Assembly (NCBI RefSeq): GCF_001625215.2
Contig: NC_030381.2
Span: forward strand, 39,244,689-39,308,688
Length of the DNA stretch: 64,000 nt
Reading direction: 5' to 3'
Source of the DNA: Daucus carota subsp. sativus
Taxonomy: Eukaryota; Streptophyta; Magnoliopsida; Apiales; Apiaceae
The notes below the pieces were generated by a model, which saw only the letters and a list, made by a program, of their open reading frames with translations, was not told where the DNA came from and did not search any database. Positions 22,668 through 32,496 of this stretch are shown here, piece after piece. Numbering within the stretch: the first letter of the stretch is position 1; every line of letters starts with the position of its first letter. Position numbers and translations under genes: made by a program.

Positions 22668-23226
22668 ACTTGATCCCACCGCTCCCGTCAGCAATAGACC
22701 TTAAAGATCTGTGCCTTCTGGATGTTATTGCGTAGCTTCTGCATTCGAGGTTTTAACAAAACTTCTCTTGTGTATGCATCTTCGACTAATCAAAATCTGA
22801 ATATATTACTTTCTTATACATGTATGCAATTGACTGCATTAAGATAATAGTTTCGACTTTCGAGTGATACTATTTGAGGCTGCTGTGGTGATGCATACAA
22901 GGAGAGCTGAGTTTCAAGTGCATTAGTCTGTTTGTAGGAGAGAAGGTCTGTACTTGAGTGAAAGTAGCTCTTAAGTTGTAGTTTGTAATTATACAGATTT
23001 CTTGTACATATAATATTCTATACTTTCTTAAGTATCCCAAATATATTTCATAAGATTCCTAATTTCAAGCTTGGCCACTCTTAAATCCTTGATAACTGGG
23101 CAAATATCCAACCACCCTTAAATCTCAGGCCTTTCGAGATTCGGTCTTTTATATTTCACCAGGCTCTCTTTCAATCCCTCCCTCTGTTGGTTAGCCTGCT
23201 CTCTTCTTAAATAGATAGAAGAGACC
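22668..23226. other. 3' region of D27 and promoter of the inhibitor-like gene
   Basis: This spacer is 559 bases long. A T-rich stretch with AATATTCTATA near 23010 may be the D27 polyadenylation region. The segment just before 23227 is rich in CTCT and probably the next gene's leader. Confidence 0.4.
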
Positions 23227-23715
23227 ATGGCTTCCAACATTGGCCAGGTGGTCCTTGTCATGTCCATCGCCTCGCTCCTACTCGCCTTATTTCCTCAAGC
23301 AGAATCGACCCCCGTCCCTGAGGCACTTGCACCTGTTGATTCCAAGACCCAGATGACCCGATTCATCAATTCTGCCATGATTCTTGGAATGCAGAAAACT
23401 AGAGAACATCTTCAGGGCCTTGAGACGCAGGTGAAGCATCCAGCTACCTCAAAACCAACGTATGATTGCTTAGAGACATGCCAAGATGTGTACGAAGCTG
23501 CCCTTGATGACATGAAGAACACCATTGAAGACCTGGAATCAGATAACTATTACAAGGTCAATATGGATCTTACTTCAATCTCTGCAAATATCGACACCTG
23601 CAACGTATGTTACAGGGAGATGGTAGGAGAAGATCTTGAAGCTAAAATCTTCAGCGATTGGGCTACAGGGATGACTAATGATTGCCTTGACAAGCTTGAG
23701 GCTGTCACCTCTTGA
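23227..23715 (+). CDS. Invertase/pectin methylesterase inhibitor-like secreted protein, short form
   Basis: This is an intronless 162-residue protein starting at an ATG in good context (ACCATGGC). Residues 1-27 form a signal peptide, so it should enter the secretory pathway, probably to the cell wall. The C-terminal part fits the PMEI four-helix bundle: 'LETCQDVYEAALDDM' and 'NIDTC.VCYREM', with Cys81 and Cys125 placed 44 residues apart like the second disulfide of this family. The N-terminal helical hairpin with the first disulfide (the usual 'C..T.YP..C' pattern) is missing. Instead a Pro/Ala-rich stretch follows the signal. Extra cysteines are at 85, 128 and 153. The family inhibits invertases or pectin methylesterases; which target, if any, cannot be told from sequence. 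Confidence 0.7.
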   Translation: MASNIGQVVLVMSIASLLLALFPQAESTPVPEALAPVDSKTQMTRFINSAMILGMQKTREHLQGLETQVKHPATSKPTYDCLETCQDVYEAALDDMKNTIEDLESDNYYKVNMDLTSISANIDTCNVCYREMVGEDLEAKIFSDWATGMTNDCLDKLEAVTS

Positions 23716-24196
23716 ATTATCGAATCCATTCAATAATGATAAATGATGGTCTGTGTTGAACTTTACATTCTCCTCTCTACTTTCAAAAGCTGAATTCAAT
23801 AGAATTTTACTCATGCATATGCCTTGGTAAGGTTATGCAAACACTCTCATAAACAAAAAGAAGTTATCTATATATCGTATGGCTGCAGAAATCGAGAATC
23901 GAAACTAATCAATTGACCTACCGAATTAGAACTTATTAGGAATTTATCGAAGATTTTTCCAATAAATCGAGGGAGTATAATCGGTAAAATATATTTGAAG
24001 AATTAATCGGAGATTTTTTAACAAATCATGAATATTTTTAAAGCAGATGTATAGTAATAAATCATCTTTATAAAAGAACTATCAAAACAATAAAAATGTA
24101 GAATTTGAATGAAATAAGTCCCTAATCCTTCCGGTATTGTATCCCTGTACAATTTGTCAATTTGTTGAAGTGTCGCTCCTGGTGGGAAGAAAAATA

Positions 24197-24356
24197 ATTC
24201 ACCATAATCATCGATATATTTGATGAACTTGTCTGTAACTTGCTCCAAATCATACATTATCAGATTATTCACCATAATCAGCAACATTTTTGATCAACTT
24301 GTCTCTAACCTGCTCCAAATCATTCTTAGCTAAAAGAAGATCATCCACATTATCAG
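24197..24356. repeat. Imperfect tandem duplication at the 3' end of the MADS gene
   Basis: On the plus strand ATTCACCATAATCA starts both copies (24197 and 24267), and CATTATCAG closes both (to 24263 and 24356). Between, GAACTTGTCTGTAACTTGCT in one copy matches CAACTTGTCTCTAACCTGCT in the other. The left copy lacks about 22 bases (TTAGCTAAAAGAAGATC region). The right copy encodes the last residues of the MADS protein. The left copy lies past its stop. Confidence 0.8.
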
Positions 24357-24723
24357 AACCATCAAAATCCATCCTCTTTAACCACAACTTCAACTCTCCA
24401 ATCTCTTTACAATCTTCATCTGCATCATTACCATCACCATAAGTACTCCTATTATTACAATTTACAACATCATTATCATCAGCAGCAGCATTAGCAGTTG
24501 CACCAGAGTAGTACTTGTCAACAATGTCATCAAAACAAGGATCTCCGCAGACATAAGGTTTTCCTGCTGGAGAGAAGACGAGAATCGCGATGTGAGCAGC
24601 GGAGAGAGCATGAAGCTGATGAGCTTTCTTGAAGAGGCCTTTGCGTCTCTTTGAGAAAGCAACCATTCTGTCCTGTTGCTTCTCCTTTCTCTTGATCTCT
24701 ATCTTCTTCTTTCCTGTACCCAT
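24265..24723 (-). CDS. Type I (M-alpha) MADS-box protein, AGL62/AGL61-like
   Basis: This intronless 152-residue frame begins at an ATG at 24723. A MADS domain fills about residues 5-65 ('KRKEKQQDRMVAFSKRRKGL', 'FKKAHQLHALSAAHIAILVF', then 'SPAGKPY'). There is no keratin-like domain, as is normal for type I genes, which act mainly in gametophyte and endosperm development. The middle is Asp/Asn-rich. The C-terminus ends 'DLEQVRDKLIKNVADYGE' and stops. Directly downstream a second, shorter copy of this segment continues the same strand ('DLEQVTDKFIKYIDDYGELF' and on), so the present stop may have been created by a local duplication. A TATA-like site lies about 110 bases upstream. Confidence 0.85.
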   Translation of the reverse strand: MGTGKKKIEIKRKEKQQDRMVAFSKRRKGLFKKAHQLHALSAAHIAILVFSPAGKPYVCGDPCFDDIVDKYYSGATANAAADDNDVVNCNNRSTYGDGNDADEDCKEIGELKLWLKRMDFDGSDNVDDLLLAKNDLEQVRDKLIKNVADYGE

Positions 24724-24832
24724 CTTCTCTTTTTCTCTTCTCTATGTGCTTTGGTGTGTAGAATTATAGAATTTAATCTGATCAACAAGAATGAATGGTT
24801 TCTTAAAAACCCTACAGACATGTCTGCATGTT

Positions 24833-24840
24833 TATATAGG
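24833..24840 (-). promoter_or_regulatory. Putative TATA box of the MADS gene
   Basis: The minus strand reads CCTATATAAA about 110 bases before the start codon at 24723. Confidence 0.45.
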
Positions 24841-24899
24841 ATAGCAGCTAGCTTATACAACTCCGAGGGATGTTTGGAAAGTACAAACTATTCCTAATT

Positions 24900-25819
24900 T
24901 GCGACAACTTCTAAAACAAACAAAGAGAGTTTTCTCCAGTTCCAATTTTTTTTATAAATAATTAATTAATTTTAATTGTGTAATTTATATATATCTCACT
25001 ATTATCAGTAATCGAATTTTGTCAGTTAGGATTTTACCAAAAAAAAAATTGAAACAATTTTGAAATATCTAGCATTTTTCTTTTCTCATAAATTTCGGTT
25101 AGTTGAAACTTTTGATTTATAGTTATATACGATTTAATCATATTATAGTAAGGTATTTTTGAACTCTTTGATCAAACTATACTGGCAAAAGATTAAATTC
25201 TTGTTCGAAACCAATAAAATTATTCTTCTTCCTGAGCAAACTTGCGGAGATAATTTATCAGTAAAGTTGCTAAAACTGCCACTAGTCTTGCTCTGGCCTG
25301 GGGATGGGCGGCATAGGTAGTGTTATCCTGGCCCAAAATCTCCGAATTCAATACCAATTCCCGACCTGTCCTGAAGAATCCGAACCTCACACGGAGATTC
25401 TTTTCTTTGCCACTTTCTGCCTCTAACAGGAACGGGGATCCTTGAGAAAATTCAGGGAATTTTTATTTTTTTAATAAAAATTGTAATTGTAATATATAAA
25501 TATACTTTTTAATAAAAAAACAAAATACTAACTCCTAATATACTAATAAAATTTAACAATTAACAAAACATATTAATTCAAAATCACACCTTAAAAAATA
25601 AACATGTAAACATTACATATAATTTTTACTTGAAAAAATAAACATCACCAGGTCATGTCTTGAAATTATAGCCTCATCACACATATTTGAATCATATAAA
25701 AAATAAATATATTAAAATCATATATCATAATTTACATATATTTGGATCATATATAAATTATAATCGATAACTATATATACGAGTGTGACGTCTTTATTTT
25801 CGACCCACCTAAATATAAT
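24900..25819. other. AT-rich spacer with a GC-richer relic near 25295-25460
   Basis: The segment from about 25295 starts GGGGATGGGCGGCATAGG and contains GAATTCAATACCAATTCCC, GAACGGGGATCC and GAATTTTTATTTTTTTAATA. This resembles a decayed end of the GC-rich hAT family whose intact copy is at 9319-10012. The likeness is by eye only. The rest is AT-rich without genes. Confidence 0.35.
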
Positions 25820-25943
25820 ACTTTTAAAATTAAAAACGAACAATAAGAATAATATTTTTTTGAAGAAGTCTAGGTACTTTTACTTTTAAAATTAAAAACG
25901 AACAATAAGAATAATATTTTTTTGAAGAAGTCTAGGTACTTTT
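25820..25943. repeat. Perfect 62-bp tandem duplication
   Basis: The unit starting ACTTTTAAAATTAAAAACGA and ending GTCTAGGTACTTTT occurs twice head to tail (25820-25881 and 25882-25943) without visible differences, which implies a recent slip or unequal exchange, or an assembly artefact. Confidence 0.85.
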
Positions 25944-26229
25944 TGGAGTAGGTTGTTTGCGTTCATTATTTGTACGTATTTTGAAACTTTTTTAAAATAT
26001 AATTTCATAAGTTTTTCTTTAATTTTTTAAAATAAAAATTTAGACGTCAAATCTTTTTCAGAATTTTTTTTTTGAAAAAATATTATTGGCCTTGCAGCGG
26101 TGGAAGTATTATTTTTGTTCAAAAGACCCCTTGTATATGAAATTTGGAAAGGCAGAAATTGCACAAGCTCACAGAGCATCTCAAGTCTCAACGTTGAGGT
26201 AGTAGCCTCGTAGGCCCATTACAAACTTC

Positions 26230-27382
26230 TCTCAAATTTACAGGGACACAGGAGTACACACTTACACACATGTATTTATCAAAAACTAAAAAAAATACAA
26301 ATGGAGGAGATTACTACTACAAGTCTTCATCTTTACCATTATACATACACAACATTATCTCTATTTCTCATCTTCACAGCTCCAACCCTAGCCCCTCAAG
26401 CCCCCTTTTCTCTATCATTGATTTTCTCAATTCAAATTCAAGAATTCATCAAGAAACAGGTAAAGTTTCTATCTTTGATGTATAAATTGTGTATTTATGT
26501 AGTTTATAAGTTTTTTTGTTTGAGGGGTTCTTTAATTTGAGCTCTTTGCTGTGTTTGTTTTTTTTTTAATTTTTATGGGGATCTGTGAATTTTGATTTGT
26601 GGGGTTCTTGAATATGTTGTAAAGATTTGGTTTTGATGGCATTTTCATGTTGTTTGTGTGAATTCTCATCCGGATTTAAAGAAATATTGTGATTTCTTGG
26701 CTTTTGTGTGTTGAATGTGTGTAAGTAGTTGCTAATCTGTTTGATTTTATTGAAGATTATTTTTTGATGGCATATTAGCATTGTCTCTGTGAATTCTTAT
26801 CTGGGTTTTTGGAATAGTATTATCATAGTGTTTAGTGGGTTTGTGGTGTTACTTGTTACTAATCTGTTTGAATGTTTTTTCGAAGATTAGGTTTGATGGT
26901 ATTTTAATTTTGTGTGTTGAGTTTCATTTGGAACTAATTATTGGTGGTGTTTTCTTGGATAATTTTAGTTTTGGATGGGTGTATGTTATGAGTTGTTACT
27001 AATGATCATTTCAGTCTTTTATTTTTATGGATTGTTATCGTTCATGGGGGCTGACAATAGTTCTTGAATTGTATTAGCTATGTGATTATTAGAAAGTCCA
27101 ATGTTAAATTAGTAAAGGTTTTCCAGCTGATGGATCCTGTACTCCAAAGTGGTCCTAATATTGAGATTTTGCTGTAAAGTGTTCAGTGTTTATGTGCTGT
27201 ATTCTTGAATTTTTTATTTCGATATTTTGTTGTAGTGTTTTCTTGTATTTTTATGAGTAGTTAAAGTCTCTTTATTGACGAGCAATGTAAAAAATTATAT
27301 TTTATGTGCAGCATTATCCTTGGCAGCTGATTGAACTACAGGGAACAACCAACAGAGTAATTTGTCCTTAAATCAGTATCTG
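26230..27382 (+). other. Leader and leader intron of the INO80B gene
   Basis: A probable untranslated first exon ends at 26460 (AAGAAACAG, then GTAAAGTTTC). An acceptor TTATGTGCAG ends at 27311 and leads to the coding exon. The leader has ATGs at 26270 and 26301, whose reading frames could act as upstream frames. They have no family resemblance. The intron is about 850 bases and T-rich. Confidence 0.5.
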
Positions 27383-30300
27383 ATGGATGAATATGGTAGT
27401 ACACGGCTCGATGGTATTACAAACGCAGTGAGAAGAAAGAGAAGCCAAACTTCTCGTCGACCTAAACCAGAATCACTGTCATCCTTATCCTCTACACCTC
27501 CCTCGGAGGATATAGCCAAGGCCTCCAGTGATGAGAATACTGGTTATGATGGCAGTTCCAAGAGGAAAACTTTTAACCTTAATCAGTGTATTTCTAGGTC
27601 CTCAGCGTCGAGAGTAGATGGTGAAACTGCATTTCAGAAGATGGAGGGAGAATCAGGCATCTTATATGGAAGTGGAGGTTTGGAGGATGATAATGTTACC
27701 GGGCAAGGACCGAATGAAGGTGTTAATTTCTCAAGTAAGCAGCCAGATGTGGTTGTACATGAACCCAAGTTCAAAAAAGTTAAGCTTAAGGTTGGTGGCG
27801 TCACTCGTACCATTCAGACTTCTCAAGCTACATCAGAAAGTGGATCTTCTACAAAGAGTGTACGACTTCCAGAAGCTCCCCGGCCACTGCAGAAACAGAG
27901 TCTTCAGGTTTATTTCTATCTCATATATAAGTTATACAGTTGGTGGTTGGGCTTCTATTGTTTGGCAAATAGCAACTTACCAAATGCATGTGACAGCTGT
28001 TGTGATGATGTATAAGAGCTTGGAACCTGTATCTGGTTATCATACTTATTTTCTTTGTATGTGTTGGCAGTGGGAATTATAATATTTTTAGAAGTTGATG
28101 TGGCAAGAAAGATATAGAAGTACAGAATTACATAATGGCACTCTAGTCTGTCTTGGTACTTAAACTAGTTTGATTGATATAATTAACAATCAAGATCTGG
28201 AAAATTTTGAGATGGTATAATAACTTCGATGACTTTCTTTCTGATATCAGTCTATATATATAATTTATACATGTTCTCCAAATAAAAGAATCTATAAATA
28301 TTCTGAAACCGCGACCACTTCTTAATCTCCAGATTTTGCTTTCATTTGTTGGTTGTAAAATATGATTATGTATATCTATGTTTAATGGAAGTCTTTTAAA
28401 TATACTGAATGTAAGCGATTCCTTAGAGCTACTTCTGTAGCAAAGGTGTTTGCACTTGCATGCTTTGACTGGTTGTCAACTCTTTTGCTTTATTGTAACT
28501 TTTGCGCGATAGGTTGCATATTTTTCTAATGTCTTATTGTCTGGCGAATTTCAGGATGATTTGGATGACGACAATTTTCCTACTTCAGGTAAGCCGTCTG
28601 GCTTGCGAGGAATTCCGTGGAAGGATTTCTCAAGAGTTGGATTTACTCTTAAAAAGGATGACCATTCTACTGGAACAAACAAAGAACAAAGAGTGAAGTC
28701 TGATCTACAAAAGAGCAAGAGAGAGTCAAAGAAACGTGATATAAGTGGAATGTTTAATGATGATGATGATGATGAAGATGATGAGATCCGATACTTGGAG
28801 AAGCTTAAAACTTCTAGAGTTTCAGGGGGACTGAAAGATGTGGGGAAAGAATCGAGCTCAAAACATAAAAGTCTATCAAGGGTTTCAAAAGGTGCAAGGT
28901 ATGAAAGTTTGAAAGATTTTGGCCATTCAAAATCGGGTAAAGATGGGAAGAAGAATAGATCAGATGGACTGTCGGATGATACAGATTATGAGGAAGAACT
29001 ATTATCTGATAGTGAGCTTGAGGGTAGGGAGCTTGAAGGTAGAAAGAAGAAGATCCCAAGGAAAGATTCCCCTGATTTGCCAACAGAAAGTAAGAGGGAA
29101 TTTGCTCTTACAACGCGTCAACGAGCCCGTCTCAGTGGGAAGGACTCATCTTCTCTGTCTGCATCAAATTCAATTGAGTTCCCAAACGGTTTACCGCCGC
29201 CGCCACCCCGAAGTGAGTATCTATTATACGATTCGAGATTGCTTGAATTATTATCATTTTTTTTTCTTTTTTGACTTTCAGTATCCCGGTCAAGGCAAAA
29301 TACGAATCGGCTAGTTATCTAGTAGCGGGTGTAAGGAATGGAATGGAGGAATAAATGAAATGTATATACAATTACCGATAACATAGTTCAAATTTCATTC
29401 CATTCCTTCCAAATCCATTCACCCCAGCCAAACGACATTATGATTATTAGACCATGTATGCTAATTCAAAGATCTGCATGACCTGTAAATCTTGAGCATC
29501 ATTGAAGTCATAAAACCCTTTATCCAGACTGGAACCTTTTCCAACATAACAGCGGAGATATATACCAGTCACAAAAATTATTATGTCCACTAAATTATTG
29601 CATTATTATTTATAATGTTTAGAACAAAAGGAGAAGCTCACAGAAGTGGAACAGCAATTGAAGAAAGCGGAAGCTGCTGAGAGACGTAGAATGCATAATG
29701 AGAAGGCTGCCCGGGAGTCAGAGGTCTGCTGTGGTCTTGCTTTTTAAATCGTCATAAATTATGTTTTATAAAATATATTTCTTCTAGCATCTTAGACTGC
29801 GACTTTGTTATCATATTTCTCAATATTAGGCTGAGGCGATCAGGAAAATACTTGGTCAAGATTCTAGTCGGAAGAAGCGAGAGGATAAGATAAAGAAGCG
29901 CCAGGAAGAATTGGCTCAGGTAATTTCTTGTCTAGTGTGTATTATATACTTAACATGCTTAATTGGCTTCTTCTAGCAACAGTAACAATTGTGGTCCCTT
30001 ATTTTTGTGATTGTTATCCTTTGTAGGAAAGGGCTGCAAATTCACAGACTCTTCCTCCAAACACTGTTAGATGCGTCATTGGTCCAACTGGAACAAGAGT
30101 GATATTCTCAGAGGATATTGGTTTGCCTCATATATTTGACCCCAAACCGTGCAGGTCTGGTTTCTTTTTCCTATCATCCTAATGTAAAATATCATTAATA
30201 TTTGGAATGAGGTTACTGAATATCAGATTAACCTCATATAAGCACGTTCTTTATATCAGGTTAAACCAACTTATTTACTTTTTAAAACAGAGTGAAACAA

Positions 30301-31114
30301 ATTGTTCATCACATGCAGAAGAAACCTACCGGCTACTACCCCATTTTCACTTTATTTCCTTCGTTTTAATATATATTAAAAAAATCATGAATAATCACCC
30401 GAAATTAATAATTTATATATGCATTAAAAAAGTCTTTATTAGAAGTTGGAGAATGAAACAAAATGAGTTTTGATATATTCACGGTCCTGGTGTCTTTCTT
30501 ACAGAGGCCAGAGCTGTTATATGAAATCATCATGAATAAAAGTATGAATTTTTCTTCTAGCAACAAGGCAACACTACATATACCTCATGAATATACACAT
30601 CTATACATTGGAGTATATATAGATTATAAAGCGGTTGATTTGAAAAATGAAACGAACTGCAAATGGTGGGACCCCTTAAAAATATGTTGAGTTGTCGTAT
30701 GTACAAGTAAAACATGGTTTGTGACGTCATTTCACCTCATATAACATAATTCTTATATCAAGTTAATCTGATTTCCTTTTTTCTCTTTTGGAATACATCT
30801 TTAGCATGTCCACTTTTTCAATTGCAAAATTCTAAGCCTTTTTACTTGTTCGTTGAAATCCCTGTTTTGGGTTTTCCAATTTTGTGCATTGTTTTATTTC
30901 GCCATCTAATCCTTGTTTTATTCAAGTTAGAACTGAGTTTTCCCTGTTGTTTCCTGTTTGAATTTTCAGTTACCCCCCTCCGCGGGAAAAATGTGCTGGT
31001 CCGTCTTGTGATAAGCCATACAAGTATCGAGATTCCAAATCACGGGTTCCTCTCTGCAGTCTCCAGTGCTACAAGGCAGTTCATGATAATTTGCAAGCCG
31101 AAACTGCTTGCTAA
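27383..31114 (+). CDS. INO80B: INO80 chromatin-remodelling complex subunit B (PAPA-1 / HIT zinc finger protein)
   Basis: Six coding exons join in frame: 27383-27907, 28555-29212, 29623-29723, 29830-29919, 30027-30154, 30970-31114, giving 548 residues. The ATG at 27383 is used because the frame has a stop (TGA) upstream and no earlier ATG. The start 'MDEYGSTRLDGITNAVRRKR' is followed by a Ser/Lys-rich region with an acidic run of Asp/Glu near residue 250. A coiled, charged PAPA-1 segment (about 395-460: 'KQKEKLTEVEQQLKKAEAAE', 'AIRKILGQDSSRKKREDK') comes next. A C-terminal HIT-type zinc finger closes the protein ('EKCAGPSCDKPYKYRDSKS', 'PLCSLQCYKAVHDN'). This is the Ies2/INO80B architecture; in yeast and mammals the subunit activates the INO80 ATPase. 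Nuclear. The order of domains is complete. Confidence 0.9.
30223..30771. mobile_element. Possible MITE inside intron 5 of INO80B
   Basis: The left end TCAGATTAACCTCATATAAG and the reverse complement of the right end (TCAGATTAACTTGATATAAG) match at 18 of 20 bases. The match continues imperfectly for about 20 more. The enclosed 549 bases are AT-rich and non-coding. Superfamily and target duplication are unclear. Confidence 0.5.
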
Positions 31115-31860
31115 TGCATCACTGCATCTTTCACTGGACGCAAATATTACCTCACATTTAAATCAAAAAATATGTGATGAATATCATCTGTGATGTTGTT
31201 TTGTATTCCTATATAATTTGTCAATAAAGATCACAAGGATTGCTTATGTTTATTCCTATATGATGCATTTTGAAGTTAATAGCTATCCATTTATATTTTC
31301 ATGTCAAATAATTCTAGTTTGCATTAAGACTGTTTTCATAATATAAAAGACAAGTCAGCAATTTCATGAATGACTACTAAACTTGGCACAGGAGTAATAC
31401 TCTACCAATTAGACTTTTAAATGTTATTAGCGAAGTGATGATTTTTTTTCTTTTTCACGTTAACTACTTCCAATTTCTCTTACATGTACACAGTACATGA
31501 AAGAGGATAATTCACGGTAAAAGTGTTCTAAAAATTCATGATTTATTAAAAAATATGTGATTAATTTTTTGAAAGAAATTGATTGATACATCGATTATAT
31601 TCTAGTTTGATTAAAAAAAAATTAAAAATGTGATTAGTTTTTTGAAAAAATTTGATCGATTTATTTGCTACATTTTAATTTGATTAAAAAATTTCGATTT
31701 ATTCAAAAATCCATGATAAATTTTGAATATATAGATTAATTGATTAGTTTATATTTCTAAATTCTATCACCATGATAAATAGAGAAAATCTACCTGTTCG
31801 TTCCTTTTTAAAGAGCTTTTTCTTCTCCTATAAAGAGGGCGATCAGATAGACAAATGTTT
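31115..31860. other. 3' flank of INO80B and AT-rich spacer
   Basis: Contains the likely 3' untranslated region (AATAAAGATC at about 31224 could be a polyadenylation signal). It also has repeated TTTGATTAAAAAA / TGAAAAAATTTGATCGAT words between 31540 and 31760. No gene was seen. Confidence 0.4.
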
Positions 31861-31862
31861 TA

Positions 31863-32165
31863 CTCCCTCCGTCCCAACAGATTCTTTACAGTTTCCTTTT
31901 TGGGATGTCCCATCCAATTCTTTACATTCCAAAACTTATCAAAAATAGTCAATGGGTCCCACCACTTCCCAACTTTTCTTTCCTTTTCACACTACTTTTC
32001 CTTCCTTTTCACACTACTTTTACTCCACTATCTCTCTTTTATAATTTAAAAATTAATGGGTCCCACCACTTCATCCACTTTTCTTTCTCTTTTCCACTAC
32101 TTTATACATATTTCTTAACCTCCGTGCCCAAACCAAACGTAAAGAAATGGCCGGGACGGAGGGAG
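31863..32165. mobile_element. Stowaway-like MITE, 303 bp, upstream of ClpP5
   Basis: The ends are CTCCCTCCGTCCCAACAGA and its partial complement, closing in CCGGGACGGAGGGAG. TA is on both sides (31861-31862, 32166-32167). Inner matches such as TTCTTTACA and GTAAAGAA extend the fold. It ends about 330 bases before the ClpP5 start codon and so lies in or near its promoter. Two GGGTCCCACCACTTC words recur inside. Confidence 0.85.
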
Positions 32166-32167
32166 TA

Positions 32168-32496
32168 TTAATTTTTCTTTTTTGCTTCAAGGGATGCTCA
32201 GAAAAGAAAAGGAATGCAAAAGACTTCGAAATTCAGTGGATCGGGTAAGAATGATACGGGTCGGGTCACTAGCCTAATCCATAACTCCATGGTACAGTAG
32301 TCACATTACGCACTCAACCTGAAAAAAAAATCCGAAAGAGGGCAAGAAAGAAGAGTACAATCTTAAGTCTCAACATTACCCACAGTTCACTTACAACGAC
32401 TTCTGGGTTTTTCTCACCACTCACTCTTTCACCAATCCCACCATTAAACGCCGCCGTTTCGATAAGATAAGCCCCCTTTTACCGGCGTAGTTTCCG
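32168..32496. other. Promoter and leader of ClpP5
   Basis: No clear TATA box is seen, which is common for plant housekeeping plastid-protein genes. CT-rich DNA around 32400-32430 precedes the start codon. Confidence 0.4.

Noticed and set aside
22381-22704. 107-codon plus-strand frame over the last exon of D27
   Set aside because: It is in another frame than the D27 exon and crosses its intron.
30207-30690. Two adjacent plus-strand frames in intron 5 of INO80B
   Set aside because: They lie within the intron and the possible MITE, and have no family likeness.
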